The notes beneath the pieces were generated by a model. The model made no database searches. It was not told the origin of the DNA and was given only the letters and a program-made list of their open reading frames with translations. Positions 29,950-36,422 of a stretch of 36,422 nt of DNA are shown here, piece by piece. Positions within the stretch are counted from its first letter, which is position 1, and every line of letters begins with the position of its first letter. The stretch is taken from positions 1 to 36,422 of the forward strand of contig CAYZYK010000006.1 of assembly GCA_964482615.1 (NCBI GenBank), written 5' to 3'. Position numbers and translations under genes: made by a program. This DNA is from CAYZYK01 sp964482615 (GTDB lineage Bacteria > Patescibacteriota > Minisyncoccia > Minisyncoccales > CAYZYK01).

Positions 29950-30384
29950 ATGCAATTACATCAAATTAAACCAAAACACAAAAAAAAGAAGAAAAAGAGA
30001 ATTGGCAGAGGAGGAAAAAGAGGAACTTATTCTGGAAGAGGAGTCAAAGGTCAGAAAGCCAGAGCTGGTAAAACTTCTTATCCTCTTATTCGAGAGTTGA
30101 TTAAAAAGTATCCCAAGCTAAGAGGATACAAACAAAAAGCAAAAAACAAAGACCAGGCAGAAATTAATGTTGAGGTTTTGGAGAATAAAACAAAACAAGG
30201 AGATATTATTACTCCGGAGTTTTTGATTAAAAAGAGAATTATTCGTAAAATAAAAGGGAAAGTTCCCAAAGTTAAAATTCTAGGGAAAGGAGAGCTCAAA
30301 AAGAAATTAATAATTGAAGGCTGTCGAGCTTCTGCTGGAGCTGAAAAGAAAATAAAAAAAGCAGGTGGTGAAATAAAAAAATAA
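29950..30384 (+). CDS. rplO: 50S ribosomal protein uL15
   Basis: 144 residues from ATG 29950 (MQLHQIKPK). An ATG two codons upstream (29944) is also possible. RIGRGGKRGTYSGRGVKGQKARAG is the family signature, and the C-terminal KLIIEGCRASAGAEKKIKKAGGEI is normal. Directly after rpsE, with no L30 between. Confidence 0.96.
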   Translation: MQLHQIKPKHKKKKKKRIGRGGKRGTYSGRGVKGQKARAGKTSYPLIRELIKKYPKLRGYKQKAKNKDQAEINVEVLENKTKQGDIITPEFLIKKRIIRKIKGKVPKVKILGKGELKKKLIIEGCRASAGAEKKIKKAGGEIKK

Positions 30385-30385
30385 T

Positions 30386-31663
30386 ATGTGGTATCAAAAA
30401 ATAACTCTTCTTTTTAAAGAAAAGGAGTTACGTAACAAAATTCTTTTTATTTTATTTATTTTTGCTGTTTTTAGATTAGCAGCAAATATTCCTATTCCAG
30501 GAATAGATTTGAGTAACCTGAGAAGGTTTTTTGCTGGTAACCAGTTTTTTGGTCTTTTAAATCTTTTTACTGGAGGAGCTTTAAGTAATTTTTCTATTGT
30601 AATGTTGGGTTTAGGACCCTACATTACCTCTGTTATTATACTTCAACTTCTGACTATGATTTTTCCTCAGCTTGAAAGAATGTATAAAGAAGAAGGGGAA
30701 GCTGGAAGGCAGAAGTTCAATCAATACGGAAGAATGCTAACTATTCCTTTAGCTTTTTTGCAAAGCTATGGAATGTTAACTTTGCTTCAAAGACAGCAGG
30801 TAATAGATTCTCTTTCTTTTCCCTTGCTGGCGACCTCTATTTTAACTATTACTGCTGGGGCTTTGTTTTTAATGTGGCTTGGTGAGTTAATTTCAGAAAA
30901 AGGAATAGGGAACGGTATTTCTCTTATGATTTTTGCTGGTATTGTAGCTCGTGTTCCAACTTCGATTGGTCAGGCTATTGTAACCTGGAATGTCTCTGAC
31001 ATCCCTTTTTATATTCTTTTTCTCGGGTTGGCTGTGGTAATAATTGCTGGTGTAGTTATGATTAACGAAGCAAGAAGAAATATACCTGTCTCTTACGCTA
31101 AAAGAGTGAGAGGAACTAAAATGTATGGCGGGGCTTCAACTTATTTACCTTTAAATGTTAATCCAGCTGGAGTTATTCCAATTATTTTTGCTCTTTCTGT
31201 TTTATTGCTTCCCGGGATGCTGGCTAATTTTTTAGGGGCAGCAGAAGGTATTGTTGGTAATATTATTAATTCTGTGGTGGTTATTTTCCAAAATCCCTGG
31301 TTTTATGGGATAGCCTACTTTGTTTTGGTTATTCTTTTTACTTATTTTTACACCGCAGTGACTTTTAACCCAGAAACCATAGCAGAGAATTTGCAGAAAA
31401 TGGGCGGGTTTGTTCCTGGAATAAGACCGGGTAAACCAACAGCTGAGCATTTGAACTATATTCTAAACAGAGTTTTAATTTTAGGAGCTTTGTTTTTAGC
31501 TACTGTAGCTGTTTTACCGTCTGTTGTGGGTGGTGCAACAGGTATTAGGGGCTTTACTTTTCTGATTGGAGGAACAAGTCTATTGATTGTTGTTAGTGTT
31601 GTTTTAGATACACTGAAACAAATTAATGCCCAGCTTCAGATGCGAGAATACGAAACATTTTAA
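30386..31663 (+). CDS. secY: protein translocase subunit SecY
   Basis: 425 residues, ten membrane helices, the channel of the Sec machinery. FAVFRLAANIPIPGID at the first helix, FTGGALSNFSIVMLGLGPYITS (plug region), GQKFNQYGRMLT-type loop (here GRQKFNQYGR), NEARRNIPVSYAKR and ENLQKMGGFVPGIRPGKPT are present. It starts 1 nt after rplO. Confidence 0.98.
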   Translation: MWYQKITLLFKEKELRNKILFILFIFAVFRLAANIPIPGIDLSNLRRFFAGNQFFGLLNLFTGGALSNFSIVMLGLGPYITSVIILQLLTMIFPQLERMYKEEGEAGRQKFNQYGRMLTIPLAFLQSYGMLTLLQRQQVIDSLSFPLLATSILTITAGALFLMWLGELISEKGIGNGISLMIFAGIVARVPTSIGQAIVTWNVSDIPFYILFLGLAVVIIAGVVMINEARRNIPVSYAKRVRGTKMYGGASTYLPLNVNPAGVIPIIFALSVLLLPGMLANFLGAAEGIVGNIINSVVVIFQNPWFYGIAYFVLVILFTYFYTAVTFNPETIAENLQKMGGFVPGIRPGKPTAEHLNYILNRVLILGALFLATVAVLPSVVGGATGIRGFTFLIGGTSLLIVVSVVLDTLKQINAQLQMREYETF

Positions 31664-31674
31664 GAATTCAAATT

Positions 31675-32376
31675 ATGCCTCAAAAAAAAGTGATAATTTT
31701 ATTAGGTCCTCCAGGGGCTGGAAAGGGAACTCAGTCTGAGCTTCTATCAGAGAAATTTGAATTGTATTATATCGAAACAAGTAAGATTATTGAAGAGAAA
31801 GTAATGGGGGTAAAAAAGGGAGAATTTATAACTGTTGATGGTAAGAAATATTACTTTGAAGGCCAGAAAAAACTTTGGCAGACAGGAAAGCTTTGTGCTC
31901 CTCCTTTTGTTGTTCAATTAATAGAAGAGAAAATAGAAAAGCTAGCTGAAAGAGACGAGAGTCTTATTCTGGCGGGTTCCCCAAGAACGCTTTATGAGAG
32001 CGAGAAGATAACACCCCTTTTGAAGAAACTTTATGGGAAAGACAATATTAAAGTGATTTTAATAAAAGTAAGCGCTAAAGAATCTATTTTCCGTAATTCT
32101 CATCGTAGAATTTGTGCTTTAATGCGTCATCCTATTTTATACACAGAAGAAACAAAAGACCTAACTGCCTGTCCCTTGGATGGCTCAAAGCTTGAGAAAA
32201 GAAAGAAATTAGATGACCCGGAAGTTATTAAGATAAGATTGGTAGAGTACAAAGAAAGGACTCTCCCTATAATAGATCATCTGAAAGAAGAAGGTATAAA
32301 AATAAATGAAATTAATGGTGAACAATCTGTGGCTAATGTTTTCGGTGATATTCTTGAAACATTAGAACAAAAATGA
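31675..32376 (+). CDS. adk: adenylate kinase
   Basis: 233 residues. The P-loop is G11-PPGAGKGT19. The usual GFPRT is GSPRT here (LAGSPRTLYESE), and the first AMP-binding region (ETSKIIEEKVMGVKKGEFITVDGKKYYFEGQ) is longer and unlike the normal TGD-L-R motif. The LID (HRRIC ... ACPLDGSKLEKRKKLDD) has single cysteines rather than a full Cys4 site. It interconverts ATP+AMP and 2 ADP. The divergence raises the chance of altered nucleotide preference. It overlaps map by ATGA. Confidence 0.9.
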   Translation: MPQKKVIILLGPPGAGKGTQSELLSEKFELYYIETSKIIEEKVMGVKKGEFITVDGKKYYFEGQKKLWQTGKLCAPPFVVQLIEEKIEKLAERDESLILAGSPRTLYESEKITPLLKKLYGKDNIKVILIKVSAKESIFRNSHRRICALMRHPILYTEETKDLTACPLDGSKLEKRKKLDDPEVIKIRLVEYKERTLPIIDHLKEEGIKINEINGEQSVANVFGDILETLEQK

Positions 32377-33125
32377 TTTCTATCAAAACAAAAGAGGAAA
32401 TTAAAAAAATAAGTGAAGGTGGTAAGATATTAGCTAAGATTATAGAAGGGTTAAAAAAGAAAGTTGAACCCGAAATTACCACTCAACAATTAGACAGGGC
32501 AGCTGAAGTCCTGATTTTTAAATTTGGAGGAAAACCATCTTTTAAAGGATATCAGGATTTTCCTTCAACTCTTTGTGCTTCGGTTAACCAAGAACTTGTT
32601 CACGTACCACCTTCTAATCGCGCCTTGAAAGAAGGAGATATCTTATCTTTAGATCTTGGAATACTTTATAAAGGATTTCATACTGACATGGCAGTTACAG
32701 TGCCAGTAGGTGAGATATCCATTGAGGCTAAGAGGTTGATAAAAGTAACCAAAAAAGCGTTAAAAAGAGGTATAAAGAAATCAAAACCAGGAAATACCTT
32801 TGGTGATATAGGGAATACCATCCAAAGATATATTGAAGGAAGGGATTTTGGGGTGGTAAGGGAGCTTTGTGGCCACGGTATAGGGAGAGAGCTCCACCAA
32901 GATCCTAAAATTCCTAATTTTGGCAAAAGAAGAGAGGGAGAAAAACTAAAAGAAGGGATGGTTTTTTGTTTAGAACCCATGGTAACGGTAGGTAATTTTA
33001 ACCTTAAAAGGACAGAAGATGGTTTCGGTTATGAAACAAAAGATGGTTCTTTATCTTGTCATTTTGAACATACTGTTTTGGTAACAAAAAAAGGACCCAA
33101 GATATTGACAAAAATAGAAAATTAA
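32373..33125 (+). CDS. map: methionine aminopeptidase, type I
   Basis: 250 residues. It removes the initiator Met. The five metal ligands are visible: two Asp in LSLDLGILYKGFHTDMAVT, His in GHGIGRELHQDP, Glu in CLEPMV, and Glu in HFEHTVLV. Its start overlaps the adk stop (ATGA), so they are translationally coupled. The promoter for the next gene lies inside its last 25 bases. Confidence 0.96.
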   Translation: MISIKTKEEIKKISEGGKILAKIIEGLKKKVEPEITTQQLDRAAEVLIFKFGGKPSFKGYQDFPSTLCASVNQELVHVPPSNRALKEGDILSLDLGILYKGFHTDMAVTVPVGEISIEAKRLIKVTKKALKRGIKKSKPGNTFGDIGNTIQRYIEGRDFGVVRELCGHGIGRELHQDPKIPNFGKRREGEKLKEGMVFCLEPMVTVGNFNLKRTEDGFGYETKDGSLSCHFEHTVLVTKKGPKILTKIEN

Positions 33126-33133
33126 ATTATAGT
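33105..33133 (+). promoter_or_regulatory. promoter overlapping the end of map
   Basis: TTGACA (33105-33110) inside the map coding region, 17 bp, TATAGT (33128-33133) just after the map stop. Start near 33140, 40 nt before the ATG at 33180. Confidence 0.7.
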
Positions 33134-33179
33134 AAAAAAGACCGAGAGGACAGTTTTTCACTCAGAGAAGGAGGCTTAA

Positions 33180-33455
33180 ATGAAGGCTGTTGTGAGGGGG
33201 CTTGTGGTGCCCCAAAAAGAAGACGGAGAAGAGGACCTGGACAGAATAGCTTCCTTGATAAAAAGGGGTCTTGAAAAACTTCTTGGGTGTGAAGTCTCTG
33301 TTACTCCCAGAGAAGCAGATAATACAGTTGTTATGGAAACTGAAGCTAACCTCTTAGCTTCACGTAACACAAAGGAACTGATATCTTTCTTTGGGGGAGC
33401 TGATCCTCCTGTCAGGATCGACATTCAGTCACCTAATTTCACTTTAGTTTGCTGA
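33180..33455 (+). CDS. 91-residue orphan protein
   Basis: SD GAAGGAGG, 6 nt before ATG. The protein is small and soluble: strand MKAVVRGLVVP, acidic turn, helix DLDRIASLIKRGLEKLLG, strand CEVSVTP, strand NTVVMETEA, helix, then VRIDIQSPNFTLVC ending in Cys. The beta-alpha-beta-beta-alpha-beta order looks like a small compact fold, but I recognise no family. It is a self-contained unit: promoter inside map and terminator at 33479. Function unknown. Confidence 0.65.
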   Translation: MKAVVRGLVVPQKEDGEEDLDRIASLIKRGLEKLLGCEVSVTPREADNTVVMETEANLLASRNTKELISFFGGADPPVRIDIQSPNFTLVC

Positions 33456-33478
33456 GGGCAATATTGTCCATATCAAAT

Positions 33479-33510
33479 AGGGGATCCTTTCGGGGACACC
33501 CCTTTTTTCT
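33479..33510 (+). terminator. intrinsic terminator of the orphan gene
   Basis: AGGGG (33479-33483) pairs with CCCCT (33499-33503), with a small inner TCC/GGA pair, and TTTTTT follows. Confidence 0.8.
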
Positions 33511-33525
33511 TTTTGTTTTGGTTTA

Positions 33526-33534
33526 TGGTAAAAT
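33526..33534 (+). promoter_or_regulatory. extended -10 element of galT
   Basis: TGG-TAAAAT ends 10 bp before the galT ATG (33545), so the leader is only a few bases. No good -35. Confidence 0.45.
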
Positions 33535-33544
33535 AAAACATTCT

Positions 33545-34582
33545 ATGGAAAATAAAAAGGAAAAATTTCCCTCAGAATTAAGACATGATTTAATTTCTGG
33601 GGATTGGGTGGTAATAGCAACTGGTAGAGCCAAGAGACCCGAAACTTTTAAAAGAGAAAAAAGACAAAAAGAGGAAACTTCAAGAAATGAGTGTCCTTTT
33701 TGTAATATTTCAAAACAAGAAACCCCCATCCTTGTTTCTTTAAATAGCAAAGAGATTCCCTTCAAAAAGGGAGATAAATTTCCCGAAGAATGGACTACAG
33801 TTGTTTTGCCAAATAAATTTCCAGCTTTCAGTCCATATCCCAAATTAGAAAAAAGAGCAGAGGGGGAATTATTTCAAAGAATGAATGCCGTTGGTTTCCA
33901 TGAGGTTGTTATAACCCACGACCATGAAAAGCAAATAGCACAGCTTTCCCTAAAAGAAATTAAGGATATTATAAGCGTTTATCAGGGGAGATATCTTGAT
34001 TTAATGAAAAAGAAATTTGTAAACTACGTTTTTATTTTTTACAACCACGGAGTTGAGGCTGGTGCCTCCATTGCCCATCCCCATTCCCAAATTATAACTA
34101 CGCCCCTTATTGACAGTGATCTAAAAGGGGCTCTTTCTAGCTCAAAAGAATATTTTGAAGAAAATAAAAAATGCATTTATTGTCAGATGAATAATTGGGA
34201 AATGGAGAAAGGGGAAAGGATTGTATTTGAAAATGACGAGTTCTTTGTTCTCTGCCCCTTTGCTTCAAAGGTAGCTTTCGAAATTATTATATCTCCCAAA
34301 AAACACCTCTCTTATTTTGAGAAAATAACAAAGAAACAAAAAGATCAGTTAGCAGAGGCCTTTCAGCAGGCCTTGAGCAGACTTTATAAAGGATTGAATG
34401 ATCCTCCCTACAACTTTTATTTACATACAGCTCCCTCTGATGGAAAGAAATATGATCATTATCATTGGCACTGGACAATTTTACCAAAAACAGCAACTTG
34501 GGCAGGGTTTGAAATAGGAACAAAAATGGAAATATCAACCATTGAACCTGAGAAAGCAGCTGATTATTTAAGAAAACAATAA
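33545..34582 (+). CDS. galT: galactose-1-phosphate uridylyltransferase family
   Basis: 345 residues from ATG 33545. A longer frame starts at 33449 inside the previous unit, but the -10 element and family start favour this one. RHDLISGDWVVIATGRAKRP at the start, the zinc pair CPFC, the first half ending in the active-site region GASIAHPHSQI (His-Pro-His, with Ser where many have Gly), and a second HIT-type half with CIYC and HYHWHWTI. It exchanges UMP between UDP-glucose and galactose-1-phosphate. In CPR, related members may use other sugar phosphates. tpiA follows at 1 nt. Confidence 0.88.
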   Translation: MENKKEKFPSELRHDLISGDWVVIATGRAKRPETFKREKRQKEETSRNECPFCNISKQETPILVSLNSKEIPFKKGDKFPEEWTTVVLPNKFPAFSPYPKLEKRAEGELFQRMNAVGFHEVVITHDHEKQIAQLSLKEIKDIISVYQGRYLDLMKKKFVNYVFIFYNHGVEAGASIAHPHSQIITTPLIDSDLKGALSSSKEYFEENKKCIYCQMNNWEMEKGERIVFENDEFFVLCPFASKVAFEIIISPKKHLSYFEKITKKQKDQLAEAFQQALSRLYKGLNDPPYNFYLHTAPSDGKKYDHYHWHWTILPKTATWAGFEIGTKMEISTIEPEKAADYLRKQ

Positions 34583-34583
34583 T

Positions 34584-35330
34584 ATGAAACCTTTAATAGC
34601 AGCCAATTGGAAATGCAATCCCACAAACAAGAAACAAGCTGAGAAACTTTTTGTTGATGTTAAAAAAGGAATAAAAAGTTTTAAAAAAGCTGAAGTGTTA
34701 ATTTGTCCACCTTTTTGTTATTTACCTTTACTTTCTAAATTAAAGAATAATATTGAATTAGGAGCTCAAGATTGTTTCTGGGAAAAGAAGGGTGCTTTTA
34801 CTGGAGAAATATCTCCTTTGATGCTTAAGGATCTTAAAGTAAAATATGTTATTCTGGGTCACTCAGAAAGAAGAAGATATTTTAAAGAAACTAATGAGGA
34901 GATTAACAAGAAGATAAAGAAAGTGCTTAAGGTAAGATTAAAACCTTTACTTTGTGTGGGAGAATCCCAAAAAGAAAGGAAAGAGAAAAAGAAGGCAGAA
35001 ATAATAGAGAAACAGATTAAAGAAGGTCTTGATGGTATTTTTTCAAAAGAGATTAAGAATTTAACTTTAGCTTACGAGCCGATTTGGGCTATTGGCTCTG
35101 GAGAAAACTGTTCTATTGACGAAACAATGAGTTCTGTTTTGTTAATAAGAAAGATTATTTTTCAAATCTATTCCAGAAATCAAGCAGAAAAAATAAGGAT
35201 TCTTTATGGGGGAAGTGTAAACAGTAATAATTCTCAGAGCTATATTAGAGAAGCAAAGACTAATGGATTGTTAATTGGTGGTGCTTCTTTAAAACCCAAG
35301 GAGTTTGTGAAGATAATTAAATCTGTTTAA
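34584..35330 (+). CDS. tpiA: triosephosphate isomerase
   Basis: 248 residues, TIM barrel. Catalytic Lys10 in AANWKCN, His93 in ILGHSERR, Glu165 in AYEPIWAIG, and the phosphate loop GGSVNSNN. It interconverts dihydroxyacetone phosphate and glyceraldehyde 3-phosphate in glycolysis. One base separates it from galT, so sugar-phosphate genes are paired here. Confidence 0.97.
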   Translation: MKPLIAANWKCNPTNKKQAEKLFVDVKKGIKSFKKAEVLICPPFCYLPLLSKLKNNIELGAQDCFWEKKGAFTGEISPLMLKDLKVKYVILGHSERRRYFKETNEEINKKIKKVLKVRLKPLLCVGESQKERKEKKKAEIIEKQIKEGLDGIFSKEIKNLTLAYEPIWAIGSGENCSIDETMSSVLLIRKIIFQIYSRNQAEKIRILYGGSVNSNNSQSYIREAKTNGLLIGGASLKPKEFVKIIKSV

Positions 35331-35377
35331 ATATAGTAAGTTGACAGCTTAGAACAATCTGCTAATATTAATCAATT

Positions 35378-35896
35378 ATGAGTAAATTCAAAGACGGACA
35401 TTTTTATAACCCTACCTGTGGAAACTTAAACTTCAGAAAAGTAACTGAAGAAATTTTTAATTATATGAAAAGAAAGCCAACTAAATTCTATGATATTGTG
35501 GTTGGTTGTGATTCTGATTCTGGAGATAAAATATCTTTTCCGGTTGCTGTAGTTATTTTAAGAGTAGGAATGGGAGGAAGGTTCTTTTTAAAAAGAATAA
35601 AGTATTCTGGGGCAGAAAAAAAGAAATTTTCCAATTTTCAACAAAGAATCCTCCAGGAGGTATTGTTATCTTGTGAGATTGCTTTGACTTTGAAAAAATC
35701 TCTCCAAAAAAGAGTTAAAGATTCTTCTTCTGATTTAAATTACCAGTTCCGTTACATTCATGCAGACGTTGGAGAAAGAGGCAAGACAAGAGATATGATA
35801 AAAGAAGTGGTTGGTTTAATAAAAAGCAACGGCTTTGAGGCCAAAATTAAGCCGGAAGCTTACGCTGCTTCGGTGGTAGCTGACAGGTTTACCTAA
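35378..35896 (+). CDS. YkuK-like (DUF458) RNase H-fold protein
   Basis: 172 residues. FYDIVVGCDSDSGDK holds an acidic strand like an RNase H active site, followed by YIHADVGERGKTRDMIKEVVG and the C-terminal GFEAKIKPEAYAASVVADRFT, which is the hallmark of B. subtilis YkuK/DUF458. The family is predicted to have an RNase H-like fold; its substrate is unknown to me. Position 47 nt after tpiA. A candidate nuclease next to the large structured RNA that follows. Confidence 0.85.
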   Translation: MSKFKDGHFYNPTCGNLNFRKVTEEIFNYMKRKPTKFYDIVVGCDSDSGDKISFPVAVVILRVGMGGRFFLKRIKYSGAEKKKFSNFQQRILQEVLLSCEIALTLKKSLQKRVKDSSSDLNYQFRYIHADVGERGKTRDMIKEVVGLIKSNGFEAKIKPEAYAASVVADRFT

Positions 35897-35938
35897 TTTT
35901 AGATAATAAAAGAACAGGAAAACTTCAAAGCTCTTTTG

Positions 35939-35967
35939 TTGACAGAGATATTTTGTTGTGATATAAT
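35939..35967 (+). promoter_or_regulatory. exact-consensus promoter of the 3' structured RNA
   Basis: TTGACA (35939-35944), 17 bp, TATAAT (35962-35967), with TGA before the -10. This matches consensus in both boxes and spacing. Start expected near 35974. Confidence 0.85.
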
Positions 35968-35973
35968 GTGGGT

Positions 35974-36330
35974 AGTTCTTGGAAATAAGAAGGTCCAGTA
36001 GTAAGGAAAAACATCACCCTGGAAGGGTGGTCAGTAATCTCCTGATTCGTGAACGATTCACCCACTTTTTCTGGAAGAGTGGGTCAGAGATTTCTGGATA
36101 AGTAGTTTCTCCAGGATCGAGAATCAGCAGGCAAGGTCCGAGTTGGGCCAAAGATTACTGCTCAAAGAGGAGACAACAATGAATATTTCCCTTCGTCTTT
36201 AAATAGAAAAGATGACGAAGAGGAAACTCCTGAAACTGGACAATAGGGCTGCTGAGAATCAAGAGAGGACAAAGCGAGAGTAATTCACGAGCTCTCAGTT
36301 CTCCCTCAATGTTCCAGCAGCCCTCTATTC
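35974..36330 (+). ncRNA. large structured RNA, unknown class
   Basis: After the promoter no ORF of any length appears, but complementary segments nest well. GTCCAG (35994-35999) matches CTGGAC (36236-36241). CAGTAATCT (36032-36040) matches AGATTACTG (36152-36160), nine perfect pairs closing a 110-nt domain. Local hairpins are CACCCT-GGA-AGGGTG (36015-36029), ACCCACT/AGTGGGT (36060-36084), CTGGA/TCCAG (36094-36114) and CTTCGTC/GACGAAG (36191-36220). AATAGGGCTGCTG (36242-36254) matches CAGCAGCCCTCTATT (36315-36329). I do not see RNase P, tmRNA, SRP or 6S signatures. A 6-codon ORF with SD (36179-36199) lies inside. The 3' end is not clear, as no T-tailed hairpin was found. Confidence 0.55.
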
Positions 36331-36422
36331 CAGAGAAATTCTAGAGTATAGGATTTTTCTGAAATGGACTGTCCAGGTTCAGATACATATGATACACCCT
36401 TAGGTTTGTAAAATGATAACAT

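Noticed and set aside
35974..36330. CsrB/RsmZ-like CsrA sponge because of repeated GGA
   Set aside because: Twelve GGA in about 450 nt is only modestly above chance, few are in well-formed loops, and I see no csrA.
35974..36330. RNase P RNA or tmRNA
   Set aside because: The conserved GAAAGTCC-type and ACAGAA-type RNase P blocks, the tRNA-like ends and tag ORF of tmRNA are not visible. The short AAGGTCCGAG match is too weak.
1..36422. CRISPR arrays, insertion sequences, prophage or integrase genes
   Set aside because: No regularly spaced repeats, transposase, integrase or terminal inverted repeats of IS type were seen.

Overview
The window looks like a chromosome segment of a reduced, AT-rich bacterium of the Candidate Phyla Radiation (Patescibacteria), most likely of Parcubacteria type. 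The S12-S7-EF-G-EF-Tu-S10-spc block is complete in order, but rpmD (L30) is missing between rpsE and rplO, which is a hallmark of that radiation. Many ribosomal proteins carry lysine-rich extensions, S14 is the zinc-binding short form, L24 ends in a zinc ribbon, and most core genes start from A-rich leaders with no Shine-Dalgarno (SD) sequence. The genetic code is standard: TGA ends several genes and tryptophan is TGG.

Layout. 1-7151: the tail of an unknown gene, then a sigma-70 promoter with a CsoR-type operator and a one-direction run of nine genes. These are csoR, three membrane-anchored cysteine-rich proteins (one of the PCYCGC family), a DsbA-like thioredoxin, a MerT-HMA fusion, a membrane protein with a Cys cluster, a CopB-type P1B ATPase, and a YfiH/PgeF multicopper oxidase-like protein. 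I read this as a self-regulated copper (thiophilic metal) handling operon. 7153-9355: a unit with strong SD sites carrying a small membrane peptide, pyrE and pyrF, and a second promoter-to-terminator unit with two very small ORFs. 9362-13649: thiI, an SDR oxidoreductase, a small membrane protein, an assembly gap of 100 N, a DUF5679 zinc ribbon, a membrane-anchored ComEC-like metallo-hydrolase and ndk. 13677-15244: a promoter plus a 6S-like structured RNA, a stand-alone gene ending in a degenerate cold-shock domain, then rpmB and tRNA-Pro(GGG) on the minus strand, one nucleotide apart. 15378-33125: an M50 protease, then the ribosomal protein superoperon through secY, adk and map. It is interrupted between rpsH and rplF by a minus-strand transcription unit. 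33105-36422: a small orphan gene with its own promoter, galT, tpiA, a YkuK-like RNase H-fold gene, and finally a consensus promoter followed by roughly 360 nt of highly paired, apparently noncoding RNA.

The window is written in two gene-expression dialects. Core genes have little or no SD. A scattered set of small or accessory units (7221-9284, 14070-14876, 28178-28363 minus, 33180-33455) each has a consensus TTGACA/TATAAT-like promoter, a GGAGG-like SD and usually an intrinsic terminator. The most attractive candidates for something undescribed are the CsoR/PCYCGC copper operon, the antisense unit inside the spc operon, and the structured RNA after ykuK.
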